From NCBI GenBank assembly GCA_965656085.1, contig CBFHJA010000010.1:46078-110077 (forward strand): a stretch of 64,000 bases of DNA. Reading direction: 5' to 3'. Position 1 is the stretch's first letter. Each line of letters starts with the position of its first letter. The DNA comes from Aliishimia sp965656085 (GTDB lineage Bacteria > Pseudomonadota > Alphaproteobacteria > Rhodobacterales > Rhodobacteraceae). This document shows, in pieces, positions 50,850 through 59,988 of the stretch. The position numbers and the translations under genes were made by a program. Under the pieces are notes generated by a model. That model was not told the origin of the DNA and did no database searches. It worked only from the letters and a program-made list of their open reading frames with translations.

Positions 50850-51147
50850 GGGGGGTATCTAGAGCCTGCCTTGCACCGGGCTGCAAGGGGGCGCAGGCGC
50901 ACGGTACGCGATGTCATGAACTTCACAACGCTGTGTGCGTCTGCGCACAAACAAAATGTCCAGCACGTCGCAGAAACGCGGTCAACCTCTTGAAATCAAG
51001 GCGGCGGCGCGCTTTCGGGCCAGCCGCACAGCCTCGCAGGACCAACCCGTTCACATCCGCTCACGGCGATCTGACCGGGCCGGGCTAGCGGACCTCGCCG
51101 AGCACCCCATATTCTTTCATACAGGGTTCACACTTGGATACACGACA
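50850..51147. other. 298-base gap before the small gene at 51148
   Basis: No gene is evident. It must carry the promoters of the DMT gene (minus) and of the small gene (plus). No clear operator, hairpin or repeat was seen. Confidence 0.4.
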
Positions 51148-51381
51148 ATGACAACCGGCACCCATAGCGTTGACCTGACCACGGCGGAATTGCAACTGAT
51201 CGAAGCCGCGCTCGACACACAGGAAAAAATTCTGTCGATGCAAAGTCGCTCAGGACAGGACAAGGTCGCCGAGCAACGCCTACTCGATCTGCGCGCGGTC
51301 AAGAAAACAGTTCAACAGCACGCTCCCCGCGCCGATGCGCAACGGGGATGGTCCGGCATGTCGCGGACGTGGTTTGGCTGA
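51148..51381 (+). CDS. small conserved hypothetical protein (LELIEAAL family)
   Basis: 77 residues, starting MTTGTHSVDLTTAELQLIEA. Same opening pattern and size as the product at 4109-4333, with a helical middle (DKVAEQRLLDLRAVKKTVQQ) and a basic, aromatic tail (GWSGMSRTWFG). The two look like distant paralogues. The function is unknown. Its start at 51148 is the first ATG in a longer open frame; the longer frame upstream is low-complexity and unlikely. Confidence 0.65.
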   Translation: MTTGTHSVDLTTAELQLIEAALDTQEKILSMQSRSGQDKVAEQRLLDLRAVKKTVQQHAPRADAQRGWSGMSRTWFG

Positions 51382-51486
51382 GACGCGCTTGTACCTGTGA
51401 CGAGCTTGACCCGGGACCCCGCGGCGCTGCGCATACCCTCAGGTCCCACACCGCCGTTCGCCCAGATCACATCGGGGGCGCCTGGC

Positions 51487-52227
51487 TCAGAGCTGTGAGA
51501 GCACCTCATCGGAAGCTTCGAAATTCGTCGTCACGCGCTGGACGTCATCGTCGTCTTCCAACGCGTCGATCAGCTTCATCAGCTTTTGCATGGAGTCTAG
51601 GTCCATCTCGGTCGTTGTAACCGGTTTCCAGACCAGCTTGGTGCTCTCGCTTTCGCCCAGCTCAGCCTCAAGTGTGGTCGCGACCTCGTTGAGATCGGTG
51701 TCGGCACACCAGATCACATGTCCGTCCTCGCTGCTCTCCACGTCCTCTGCGCCCGCTTCGATCGCGGCCATCATCACCGTGTCCGCATCGCCCACCTCGG
51801 CAGGATACGTCACCTCGCCCTTGCGCTCGAACATGAACCCCACCGAGCCGGTCTCGCCGAGATTGCCCCCGTTCTTGGAGAAGGTCGAGCGCACGGTGGA
51901 GGCGGTGCGGTTGCGGTTGTCGGTCATCGCCTCGACGATCACCGCGACCCCGTTGGGGCCATAGCCCTCATAGCGGATTTCCTCGTAATCATCGCCGCCC
52001 GCCGCGGTGGATTTGTCGATGGCGCGCTGGATCACATCCTTGGGTACCGATTGCGACTTGGCCTCCTTGACCGCGAGCCGCAGGCGGGGGTTTTTCTCGG
52101 GATCGGGATCGCCCATCTTTGCCGCCACGGTGATTTCCTTGGCGAGCTTGGAAAACAGCTTCGAGCGGGCGGCGTCCTGCCGGCCCTTGCGGTGCTGAAT
52201 ATTCGCCCATTTTGAGTGGCCTGCCAT
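51487..52227 (-). CDS. YebC/PmpR-family protein
   Basis: 246 residues of the TACO1/YebC family. MAGHSKWANIQHRKGRQDAA at the start is diagnostic, with KEITVAAKMGDPDPEKNPRL and YEGYGPNGVAVIVEAMTDNR. Members were described as transcriptional regulators, and more recently as ribosome-associated factors helping translation of proline stretches. The start at 52227 follows AAGGA. RuvC is often adjacent but is not seen here. Confidence 0.95.
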   Translation of the reverse strand: MAGHSKWANIQHRKGRQDAARSKLFSKLAKEITVAAKMGDPDPEKNPRLRLAVKEAKSQSVPKDVIQRAIDKSTAAGGDDYEEIRYEGYGPNGVAVIVEAMTDNRNRTASTVRSTFSKNGGNLGETGSVGFMFERKGEVTYPAEVGDADTVMMAAIEAGAEDVESSEDGHVIWCADTDLNEVATTLEAELGESESTKLVWKPVTTTEMDLDSMQKLMKLIDALEDDDDVQRVTTNFEASDEVLSQL

Positions 52228-52362
52228 GGGTCTTTTCCTTGTGCTGATCGGTGTTGAAGCGTCATACGACAAAGCGCGGGCCCGCTTCAACCCACCCTGC
52301 ACAGGCGGGCTGCGACTTGTGCTGGCCAGCGGCGCAGGCAACGGCTAGGCTGAACCACACGA

Positions 52363-54252
52363 TTGCTTGCACCCCCGCCCGAGGAGCGACCTACGATTTC
52401 AACCTCACGCACAAAACGCCGCCTCGCCGCCATCCTCGTTGCGGATGTGGTCGGGTACTCCGCCCGTATGGGCAACGATGAGATCGGCACCCGCGCCGAG
52501 ATAAATGACCTGCTCGACGAGGTTGTCGCACCCTTGCTCGCCACCCATCATGGCCGTCTGTTCAAGACCGTCGGGGACGGGTTTCTCGCAGAGTTTGCCT
52601 CGGTCGTGGAAGCGGTGGACTGTGCGATGCAAATCCAATCGCAGATGGTGCAGCGCCCCGGCACGGCCGGGATGCAGTTGCGGATCGGCATCAATCTCGG
52701 GGATGTGATCGTCGAAGGCGATGATCTGCATGGCGACGGGGTCAATGTGGCAGCACGACTGGAGGCCCTTGCCGAGCCCGGCGGTGTTTGCATTTCACGC
52801 TCCGCACGCGATCAGATCCGGGACAAGCTGAGCTACGGCATGGCCGACATGGGCGAGATCGAGGTCAAGAACATCGCACGCCCGGTGCGTGCCTTCCGCG
52901 TGTTGCCGGCCGGTGAAGCGCCCAGCCCAACCGCCGCAAGCGGCCCACGCCGTAGTCGTTTTGGCCTCGCCGCAGCGCTTGGCCTCTGCGCCGTGATCGC
53001 AGCCGGTTTGGTGGCGTGGCTGGAGCCATGGGCCGGACGTGTCGAAGCCGCCTCTCTCGAAGAGATGCAATTGCCATTGCCGGATCGCCCCTCCGTGGCC
53101 GTTCTGCCCTTTGCAATCCCTCAGGGCAGCGCAGATGACCAACTCTTCGCCGATGCCGTGACAGAAGACCTGACGCGCAGTCTGGCCCGGGTGTCGGGCC
53201 TGTTCGTGATCGCGCGCAGCTCGACCCTCGACTTCGTCGGTGACAAGGCCAGCCCGGCCCGCGCCGCCGAGCAATTGGGCGTCCGCCACGTGGTGCGCGC
53301 CACCCTGCGGCGCAATGGCGATCAACTGCGGGTGGATGCTGAACTGATAGATGCCCTGTCGGGCCGTATTGTCTGGTCTGACCGGCTCGAGAAGCAATCA
53401 GGAGATCTGTTCGGCCTGCAAGACCAGCTGGTGTCGGCGCTCGCGTCGCGCTTGTCCAGTGACCTCAGGCGCGTTCAGGATCAGCCGCGCTACACGGCCA
53501 GCCCCGAGGCATTCATGCTCTGGACGCGCGCGGATCATGAGAGCTGGCAGAACACGGAGCCGAGCTATGCGGCGGCACGCACCTTTGCCCGTCAGGCCTT
53601 GGCGATTGATCCGGATTTCGCGCGTGGCAAGGCTGTGCTGGCCTTCGTGGAGACGCAATCCGGTTACTTCCGGGTGGCGGACGACCCGCAGGATGCGCTG
53701 TTGCGCGGCTTGGAACTGGCGGAACGGGCCGTCGCGTTGCAGCCTGCGGACTGGTATCCGAAATCCGTGCTGGCACAGGCTCTGATGAACCTGCGCCGCT
53801 ACGACGAAGCCTATGCCGCCTATGACGCAGCCCTCGCTCTGGAACCCGCCCATGCACGGCTTTTGACCCGTTCGGCCCTGCCATTGATTTTTATGGGGCG
53901 CGGCGCGGAGGCCGAGGAACGGCTGCGCGTCGCCATGCGCCTCAATCCGTTCTACGATTGGCTGCCCGATCAACTGCTGGGTCAGTCACTCTATTTGCAG
54001 GAACGCTATCAGGAGGCGGAGGCCAGCCTTGAGAAGGCGCGCGGCAAGAACCCGCGCTTTATAGGCAATCTGTGGTGGCGCGCCGCCACGCTCGCGCAGC
54101 TTGGCGACATCGAGCAGGCGCGCATGGTCGTGTCGCAGATTCAGGAGCGGATGCCGCAAGCCCGCATCTCCACCTCTTTCATCCAGATCAGCGATGCTTC
54201 GGCCATGGCCCGTTTCGAAGACGGGTTGCGGCGTGCCGGTTTGCCCGACTAG
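52363..54252 (+). CDS. class III adenylate/guanylate cyclase with TPR sensor region
   Basis: 629 residues. The cyclase domain is at about 20-165: RRLAAILVADVVGYSARM (first metal Asp), LFKTVGDGFLAEFASVVEAV (second metal Asp), LRIGINLGDVIVEGDDLHGD and GVNVAARLEALAEPGGVCIS. A membrane helix follows (AAALGLCAVIAAGLVAWL, about 204-221), then a FlgO/TolB-like domain (SVAVLPFAIPQG) and TPRs (VLAQALMNLRRYDEAYAAYD). It makes cAMP or cGMP. There is no ATG near the N-terminus. The TTG at 52363 is used here; an ATT at 52396 behind GAGGAG is an alternative. SLC13 follows by 13 bases. Confidence 0.88.
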   Translation: MLAPPPEERPTISTSRTKRRLAAILVADVVGYSARMGNDEIGTRAEINDLLDEVVAPLLATHHGRLFKTVGDGFLAEFASVVEAVDCAMQIQSQMVQRPGTAGMQLRIGINLGDVIVEGDDLHGDGVNVAARLEALAEPGGVCISRSARDQIRDKLSYGMADMGEIEVKNIARPVRAFRVLPAGEAPSPTAASGPRRSRFGLAAALGLCAVIAAGLVAWLEPWAGRVEAASLEEMQLPLPDRPSVAVLPFAIPQGSADDQLFADAVTEDLTRSLARVSGLFVIARSSTLDFVGDKASPARAAEQLGVRHVVRATLRRNGDQLRVDAELIDALSGRIVWSDRLEKQSGDLFGLQDQLVSALASRLSSDLRRVQDQPRYTASPEAFMLWTRADHESWQNTEPSYAAARTFARQALAIDPDFARGKAVLAFVETQSGYFRVADDPQDALLRGLELAERAVALQPADWYPKSVLAQALMNLRRYDEAYAAYDAALALEPAHARLLTRSALPLIFMGRGAEAEERLRVAMRLNPFYDWLPDQLLGQSLYLQERYQEAEASLEKARGKNPRFIGNLWWRAATLAQLGDIEQARMVVSQIQERMPQARISTSFIQISDASAMARFEDGLRRAGLPD

Positions 54253-54265
54253 GGCGCGTGAGACC

Positions 54266-56038
54266 ATGACCACCGACCAAATCATCCTCTTTTGCCTGTT
54301 CGGCGCGGTGTTCGGCCTGCTGCTCTGGGGGCGATTCCGCTACGACGTCGTGGCCTTTTCCGCTCTCCTGACCGGCGTGGTGCTGGGCGTGGTGCCCGCT
54401 TCGGACGCGTTCTCCGGCTTTGGCCACCCGGCCACGCTCGTGGTCGCGCTGGTCCTCGTGGTCTCGGCGGGGCTGGTACGCTCGGGCGCAGTCTTCCTGA
54501 TCACCCGCACGCTGGTCGATGCCACGCGCGCGCTGGGCGCGCATATCGCGCTGATGGGAGCCATTGGCGGGGTGCTGTCGGCCTTCATGAACAACGTGGC
54601 CGCGCTGGCGCTGCTGATGCCCGTGGACATGCAGACCGCCCGCAAGGCCGGGCGCGCGCCGGGGCTGTCGCTGATGCCGCTCTCCTTTGCGACGATCCTT
54701 GGTGGAATGATCACGCTGATCGGCACGCCGCCCAATATCATCATCGCCGCGATCCGCGAGGAGAGCCTCGGCGCGCCCTTCGCGATGTTCGACTTTGCCC
54801 CGGTGGGCGGCGTGGCGGCCATTGCCGGGATGGCGTTCGTTGCGCTGATCGGCTGGCGCCTGATCCCCGCGCGAGAAGACGCCGGCGCGGCGCTTGGCGA
54901 TATGTCTTCCTATATCGCGGAGTTGACCGTGCCCGAGGACAGCAAGCAGATCGGCAATCGCCTTGGCGATCTGGACGAGGCCGCCGAAGCGGCGGATGTC
55001 GCGATCATCGGTTTGGTCCGGGACGGCAAGCGCGTTTACGGGCGCGGGCGCAGCACGGCCCTCCGGGAGAGAGACGCGCTGGTCGTCGAGGCCACGCCGG
55101 ACGCGCTCGACGAGTTCCGCGCGGCGCTCTCGCTCGCGGTGGCCGACACCGAGCGCGAGGAAAAGCTCACTGCGGCCGGTGAGGGCGTCGAAGTGATCGA
55201 AGTCGTGGTCACCGAAACCTCACGGCTTGTGGGGCGCACCGCGCAATCGGTCGGGCTGAACTGGCGCCGGTCCACGGTGCTGATGGGGATCTCGCGGCAA
55301 GGCCGCCGGATCACCAGTGAAATCCGCAAAACCGCGATACAGCCGGGCGATATCCTGCTGCTCCTCGTGCCGACGGGGACCGGGCCTGATGTGACGACCT
55401 GGCTGGGCTGCCTGCCGCTTGCCGAGCGAGGGCTCGCAATGACGCAGGACAGCAAGGTCTGGCTCGCCATCGCCCTGTTCGGCGGGGCTGTGATCGCGGC
55501 CTCACTGGGGCTGATCTACCTGCCCGTGGCGCTCGGGCTTGTGGTGGTGGCCTATGTGCTCACGAAGATCGTGCCCTTGCAGGAACTCTACACCCATATC
55601 GAATGGCCGGTGGTGGTGCTGCTCGGCTCGATGATCCCGCTTGGCGCCGCGCTGGAAAGCTCGGGCGGCACCGAGTTGATCGCCGGGGCGCTGGTGGGGC
55701 TGACCGACGGGTTCCCGGCCTGGGCCGTGCTGACAGTGCTGATGGTGGTGACGATGACCCTGTCGGATGTGCTCAACAACACCGCAACCACGATTGTCGC
55801 CGCCCCCGTGGGCATCCAGATGGCGCACAGCCTCGGCGTTAATCCCGACCCGTTCCTGATGGCCGTCGCGGTCGCGGCGTCCTCGGCGTTCCTCACCCCG
55901 ATCGGGCACAAGAACAACACCCTGATCCTCGGCCCCGGCGGCTACCAGTTCGGCGACTATTGGCGCATGGGCCTGCCGCTGGAGATCATCGTCGTGGCGG
56001 TGTCGATCCCGGCGATCTTGCTGTTCTGGCCGCTCTAG
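54266..56038 (+). CDS. SLC13-family permease with RCK_C domains (first copy)
   Basis: 590 residues. About 11-12 helices with the SLC13/DASS signatures FMNNVAALALLMPVDMQTAR, LGGMITLIGTPPNIIIAAIR and, in the second half, VLNNTATTIVAAPVGIQMAH and LTPIGHKNNTLILGPGGYQF. Two TrkA-C/RCK_C domains sit between the halves (about 215-370, e.g. LVGRTAQSVGLNWRRSTVLM). It probably carries dicarboxylate, sulfate or another anion with sodium. The gene follows the cyclase by 13 bases, so both are likely one operon. Confidence 0.92.
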   Translation: MTTDQIILFCLFGAVFGLLLWGRFRYDVVAFSALLTGVVLGVVPASDAFSGFGHPATLVVALVLVVSAGLVRSGAVFLITRTLVDATRALGAHIALMGAIGGVLSAFMNNVAALALLMPVDMQTARKAGRAPGLSLMPLSFATILGGMITLIGTPPNIIIAAIREESLGAPFAMFDFAPVGGVAAIAGMAFVALIGWRLIPAREDAGAALGDMSSYIAELTVPEDSKQIGNRLGDLDEAAEAADVAIIGLVRDGKRVYGRGRSTALRERDALVVEATPDALDEFRAALSLAVADTEREEKLTAAGEGVEVIEVVVTETSRLVGRTAQSVGLNWRRSTVLMGISRQGRRITSEIRKTAIQPGDILLLLVPTGTGPDVTTWLGCLPLAERGLAMTQDSKVWLAIALFGGAVIAASLGLIYLPVALGLVVVAYVLTKIVPLQELYTHIEWPVVVLLGSMIPLGAALESSGGTELIAGALVGLTDGFPAWAVLTVLMVVTMTLSDVLNNTATTIVAAPVGIQMAHSLGVNPDPFLMAVAVAASSAFLTPIGHKNNTLILGPGGYQFGDYWRMGLPLEIIVVAVSIPAILLFWPL

Positions 56039-56079
56039 AGGGGGCGCGCTGCGCGCGGTTGCTGCGCAAGCGAGAGTTC

Positions 56080-56189
56080 CAAGCCTGCCGCAACAGCGGC
56101 GGGCGATGCATGTCAGGCTCTTTTCCCTCTGAAAAGATGCCGGGAGGGCATTCTCGCGCTCTTGGAGGTATTTTTGACCCAAAGAAGCC
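56080..56189 (+). repeat. partial outer module of repeat family 1 and family-2 element R5
   Basis: 56080-56149 (CAAGCCTGCCGC ... GAAAAGATGCCGGGAGGGC) matches the outer module of copies A and B. Directly after it, CTTGGAGGTATTTTTGACCC (56161-56180) followed by AAAGAAG belongs to family 2. The two families thus join here, downstream of the SLC13 gene. Confidence 0.7.
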
Positions 56190-56279
56190 GGGCGAGTGCT
56201 CAAACGGCACCGGGTCGCAAGGACTACCGTTTTGCCGCCGACTGCCCTAAGACGCGGGGGAGAACCCCGAGACCTGCCC

Positions 56280-57023
56280 ATGCCCAAACCCTTCCTGATC
56301 CTGCAACTGCGCCCCGAAACCGAGGCCGCCGACGATGAATTCGCCGCGATCCTCGCCAAATCGGGGCTACCTCAAGAGCGCGCATGGCGCATCCGGCTCG
56401 ATCAGGACAGCTTGCCAGCCGAGCTTGATCTGGCAGACACCGCAGGGGTGCTCGTTGGCGGCGGGCCGGGCTGTGTGAGCGATGCGCCGGAGGACAAATC
56501 CGAGGTGGAGGCGAAGATCGAAGCCGACTGCCTGAGCCTGATGCCGCAGATCACAGAGACCGATCACCCGTTCATGGGGTGCTGCTACGGCATCGGCATC
56601 CTTGCCCACCATCTTGGCGCCGAGGTGAGCAAGGCACGCTTCGGCGAGCCGGTGGGCCATGTCACCTGCACCCTTACCGAAGACGGCGCGGCCGATCCGC
56701 TCTCTTCAGGGCTGCCTTCCACGTTCGACGCCTTTGTCGGCCACAAGGAAGCGGTGCAGCACCTGCCGACAGGCGCGGTTCACCTGATGGCATCCGAGCC
56801 CTGCCCGTTCCAGATGATCCGCTACAAGAGAAACATATACGCCACCCAGTTCCACCCCGAAGCCGACAGCGCGGGCTTCGAAACCCGCATCCGCATCTAC
56901 CGCCACAAGGGCTATTTCGCCCCCGAAACCGCAGATGAGCTCATCGCCATGTGCCGCGCGGCAGATGTGAGCCAGCCCGAGATCATCCTGCGCCGGTTCG
57001 TTGCGCGGTATGGCGCGGCTTGA
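56280..57023 (+). CDS. class I glutamine amidotransferase-like protein
   Basis: A 247-residue GATase1 fold. The nucleophile elbow is MGCCYGIGILA with the catalytic Cys, and the His/Glu pair is in YATQFHPEAD. GVLVGGGPGCVSDAPEDKSE is the usual loop after the first strands. It releases ammonia from glutamine, or acts as a related hydrolase such as gamma-glutamyl hydrolase. The partner and substrate are unknown. It stands 241 bases after the SLC13 gene. Confidence 0.88.
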   Translation: MPKPFLILQLRPETEAADDEFAAILAKSGLPQERAWRIRLDQDSLPAELDLADTAGVLVGGGPGCVSDAPEDKSEVEAKIEADCLSLMPQITETDHPFMGCCYGIGILAHHLGAEVSKARFGEPVGHVTCTLTEDGAADPLSSGLPSTFDAFVGHKEAVQHLPTGAVHLMASEPCPFQMIRYKRNIYATQFHPEADSAGFETRIRIYRHKGYFAPETADELIAMCRAADVSQPEIILRRFVARYGAA

Positions 57024-57115
57024 GAGGGTGCGCGCCTGCGCCCTGACCAAGCGTCAGGCTTGAGCCAAACCCGTTCCCGCGCGTAACCTTTCTCGGCAAG
57101 GGAGAGGCGCGTATC

Positions 57116-57976
57116 GTGGACATTCTGATCAACGTGGTTCTGCCGCTGTCGCTGGCGATCATCATGCTGAGCCTCGGCATCGGCCTGACGCTCGGGGATT
57201 TCACCCGCGTGGCACGGCAGGGCCGGGGGTTCGCCGTGGGCGCGGCGGCACAAGTGCTGGCCTTGCCACTCGCGGCCTATCTCGCGATCCGCGCCTTCGG
57301 CCTCACCGGAGAACTCGCGGTCGGGATCATGCTCCTCGCTGTCTGCCCCGGCGGCGTCACATCCAACATGCTCTCCAAGCTGAGCCGGGGCGATGTCGCG
57401 CTCTCGGTCTCGCTCACCGCAGTGATCTCGCTGCTGTCGATCCTCACCGTCCCCATCCTCGCGGCGTGGTCCGTGGTACATTTCATGGGGCAGGACGCGC
57501 CCGAGGTTTCGGTGGCCGGGCTGTCGCTCGCGGTGTTTCTGATCACCACCCTGCCCGTCGCGCTCGGCGTCACGGTCCGCCACCTGGCCCCGGCTTTCGC
57601 GGACCGGATCGAGCCCACCCTCTCGGGGTTCGCCACAGGCCTTTTCGTGCTCATCGTGATCGCTGCGCTGGCCTCAAACTGGGCGCTCTTCGTCGAGAAT
57701 CTGCCCCGGCTTGGCCCGGCACTCATTACCCTCAATGCAGGGCTCATGATGCTGGGACTCGCCGCCGCGCGCCTTGCGGGACTGGGCTGGCGTGATGCCA
57801 AGACGATCTCGGTCGAGGCGGGCATCCAGAACGCCACACTCGCCATCGCCCTTGGCACGATCATCACCGGGCAGACGGACGGGTTCACCGCGATGGAACT
57901 GCCGCCCGCCGTCTACGGGATCACCATGTATCTCGTTGCCCTGCCTTTTGTTTTCTGGTTCCGGAGCCGCCCATGA
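57116..57976 (+). CDS. BASS-family (bile acid:sodium symporter) transporter
   Basis: A 286-residue protein with about nine helices. The SBF family regions LLAVCPGGVTSNMLSKLSRG and SVEAGIQNATLAIALGTII (sodium and substrate crossing motifs) are seen. It imports organic anions with sodium. The GTG start is behind GGGAGAGG. Four bases overlap the next gene, an FAD-binding dehydrogenase, so transporter and enzyme probably serve the same substrate. Confidence 0.92.
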   Translation: MDILINVVLPLSLAIIMLSLGIGLTLGDFTRVARQGRGFAVGAAAQVLALPLAAYLAIRAFGLTGELAVGIMLLAVCPGGVTSNMLSKLSRGDVALSVSLTAVISLLSILTVPILAAWSVVHFMGQDAPEVSVAGLSLAVFLITTLPVALGVTVRHLAPAFADRIEPTLSGFATGLFVLIVIAALASNWALFVENLPRLGPALITLNAGLMMLGLAAARLAGLGWRDAKTISVEAGIQNATLAIALGTIITGQTDGFTAMELPPAVYGITMYLVALPFVFWFRSRP

Positions 57977-59634
57977 CCGACAGTGCTGACGCCATCATCG
58001 TGGGGGCGGGCCTTGCCGGGCTGGTCGCAGCTGCCGAGCTTGGAGACCGGGGCAAGCGGGTGCTGATTGTGGATCAGGAGGGGCCGCAAAACCTTGGCGG
58101 TCAGGCGCATTGGTCGCTTGGGGGCCTGTTCATGGTAGACACGCCGGAGCAGCGGCGGATGGGCATCCGCGACAGCCATGCGCTCGCGCGGAACGATTGG
58201 TTCGGCTCGGCCCAGTTCGACCGCGACGAGGATGCCTTGCCCCGGCAATGGGCCGATGCCTATCTCGACTTCGCCGCCGGAGAGATGCGCCCGTGGCTCC
58301 ACAACATGGGCCTACGCTGGTTTCCGGTGGTGGGCTGGGCCGAGCGCGGCGGGATGTTCGCCGATGGACATGGCAACTCAGTGCCGCGCTTTCACATCAC
58401 ATGGGGCACCGGACCGGGGGTTCTGGAGCATTTCATCCGGCGCTGCAAGGCGCACGAAGCCTCTGGAAAGATTACCTTTTGCTTCCGTCATCAGGTGGAC
58501 CGAATCGAGATGGAAAACGGCGCGGCGACGGGCGTGTCAGGCACATTGCTCGCCGAAGACCCAGCCCCGATCGGCGCAAAGACGAACCGCGATCCGGCGG
58601 GCGAGTTCCGCCTCCACGCGCCCTCGGTGATCGTCACCTCCGGAGGCATTGGCGGGAACTTCGAGATGGTGCGGAAGGTCTGGCCCACCGACCGTCTGGG
58701 GCCTGCGCCGAAGGATATGGTAGCGGGCGTTCCGGCGCATGTGGACGGGCGCATGATCGGCATCTCCGAGCAGGCGGGCGGGCATGTGATCAATGGCGAC
58801 CGGATGTGGCATTACACTGAAGGCGTGAAGAATTGGGACCCGATCTGGCCAGCCCATGGCATCCGGATTTTGCCGGGGCCGTCGTCGATGTGGTTCGACG
58901 CCGAAGGCAACCGCTTTGCGCCGCCTGCCCTGCCCGGGTTTGACAGCATGAGCACGCTGCGGACGATCCTTGAGACGGGGTATGAGTATAGCTGGTTCGT
59001 GCTCACGCAAAAGGTGATCAAAAAGGAGTTTGCGCTCTCGGGCTCCGAGCAAAACCCTGATTTCACGTCGAAAAAGTGGAGCGAGGTGATCCGGCAGCGG
59101 ATCTTGTCCGGGGCGAAGGCGACCGGGCCTGTGGAGGCGTTCAAGGACCGGGGTGAGGATTTCGTTGTCGCGCAGGATTTGCCCAGCCTTGTCAAAGGCA
59201 TGAACCAGATCGCGGGGGGCGGGCTCATTGACGAGGTCAAGCTGCGCGCGCAGATCGAGGCGCGGGACGCACAGGTGAACAACCCGTTCAGCAAGGACGC
59301 GCAGATGATGGCGATCCACGCCGCGCGCAACTATCGCGGCGACCGGCTGATCCGCACAGCCAAGCCGCACAAGTTCCTCGATCCCGCCAATGGGCCACTG
59401 ATTGCCGTGCGATTGCATATACTTACGCGCAAGACCCTTGGCGGGCTGCAGACCGATTTGCAGAGCCGGATGGTGGGCGCGGATGGCAAGGTGGTGCCGG
59501 GGCTCTTTGCCGCCGGGGAGGTCGCGGGCTTTGGCGGGGGCGGATATCACGGCTATAATGCGCTGGAAGGCACGTTTCTGGGCGGGTGCATTTTCTCGGG
59601 GCGCAATGCGGGGCGGTCGGAGAGTATCGCGTGA
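57973..59634 (+). CDS. FAD-binding dehydrogenase (KstD/fumarate reductase-like flavoprotein)
   Basis: 553 residues. FAD motif IIVGAGLAGLVAAAELG at the N-terminus, GGQAHWSLGGLFMVDTPEQR, later VTSGGIGGNFEMVRKVWPTD and VPGLFAAGEVAGFGGGGYHG near the end. NCBI-type annotations call this 'FAD-binding dehydrogenase'. Relatives include 3-ketosteroid 1-dehydrogenase and fumarate reductase flavoproteins. It probably introduces a double bond into an organic acid or ring. The ATGA overlap with the BASS gene links it to that transporter. Substrate unknown. Confidence 0.9.
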   Translation: MTDSADAIIVGAGLAGLVAAAELGDRGKRVLIVDQEGPQNLGGQAHWSLGGLFMVDTPEQRRMGIRDSHALARNDWFGSAQFDRDEDALPRQWADAYLDFAAGEMRPWLHNMGLRWFPVVGWAERGGMFADGHGNSVPRFHITWGTGPGVLEHFIRRCKAHEASGKITFCFRHQVDRIEMENGAATGVSGTLLAEDPAPIGAKTNRDPAGEFRLHAPSVIVTSGGIGGNFEMVRKVWPTDRLGPAPKDMVAGVPAHVDGRMIGISEQAGGHVINGDRMWHYTEGVKNWDPIWPAHGIRILPGPSSMWFDAEGNRFAPPALPGFDSMSTLRTILETGYEYSWFVLTQKVIKKEFALSGSEQNPDFTSKKWSEVIRQRILSGAKATGPVEAFKDRGEDFVVAQDLPSLVKGMNQIAGGGLIDEVKLRAQIEARDAQVNNPFSKDAQMMAIHAARNYRGDRLIRTAKPHKFLDPANGPLIAVRLHILTRKTLGGLQTDLQSRMVGADGKVVPGLFAAGEVAGFGGGGYHGYNALEGTFLGGCIFSGRNAGRSESIA

Positions 59635-59830
59635 AAGGGTTAACGGGGCGAACGTTGCGCGCGCCCAAAATCGCACAAAACGTGAATAGAGGCGTTAACG
59701 CCATAAAAACAAGGGATGGCATGTGTATGGCTCGGCGTATGGCTAAGCGTATGGCACCTGTACATACAAATCCCGATTCGTTCCGCGATTTGAAGCCGTT
59801 AAGGCAGCGTGCGGTGGTTCGGCGTTAACC
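59635..59830 (+). repeat. large dispersed intergenic repeat, copy C
   Basis: It starts directly after the dehydrogenase stop. Nearly identical to 17953-18150: GGGTTAACGGGGCGAACG, GGCGTTAACGCC (59691-59702), GTATGG at 59725, 59737 and 59749 (12-base spacing), TGTACATACAAATC, GATTCGTTCCGCG and GGCGTTAACC at the end. It lacks the outer module of copies A and B. The next gene (SLC13, minus) converges on it. Confidence 0.9.
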
Positions 59831-59918
59831 ATTTGGGCAAAGGTTTGGTGGGCAAATTGCCCACCCTACGCCGCGCCCCAGCAGTGTCCCAGGTCGATCT
59901 TCCGGGCACCCCGCCCTT

Positions 59919-59963
59919 GTCTTCTTTGGGTCAAAAATACCCTCGGAGGCGCGTCCCCCCGCC
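59919..59963 (-). repeat. short intergenic repeat family 2 (copy R6)
   Basis: On the minus strand GGCGGGGGGACGCGCC followed by GAGGGTATTTTTGACCCAAAG, closest to R5. It lies 26 bases past the stop of the second SLC13 gene, in the same sense, where a terminator would be expected. Confidence 0.75.
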
Positions 59964-59988
59964 TGACGCAAAGCGAGCGGAACCCCTC

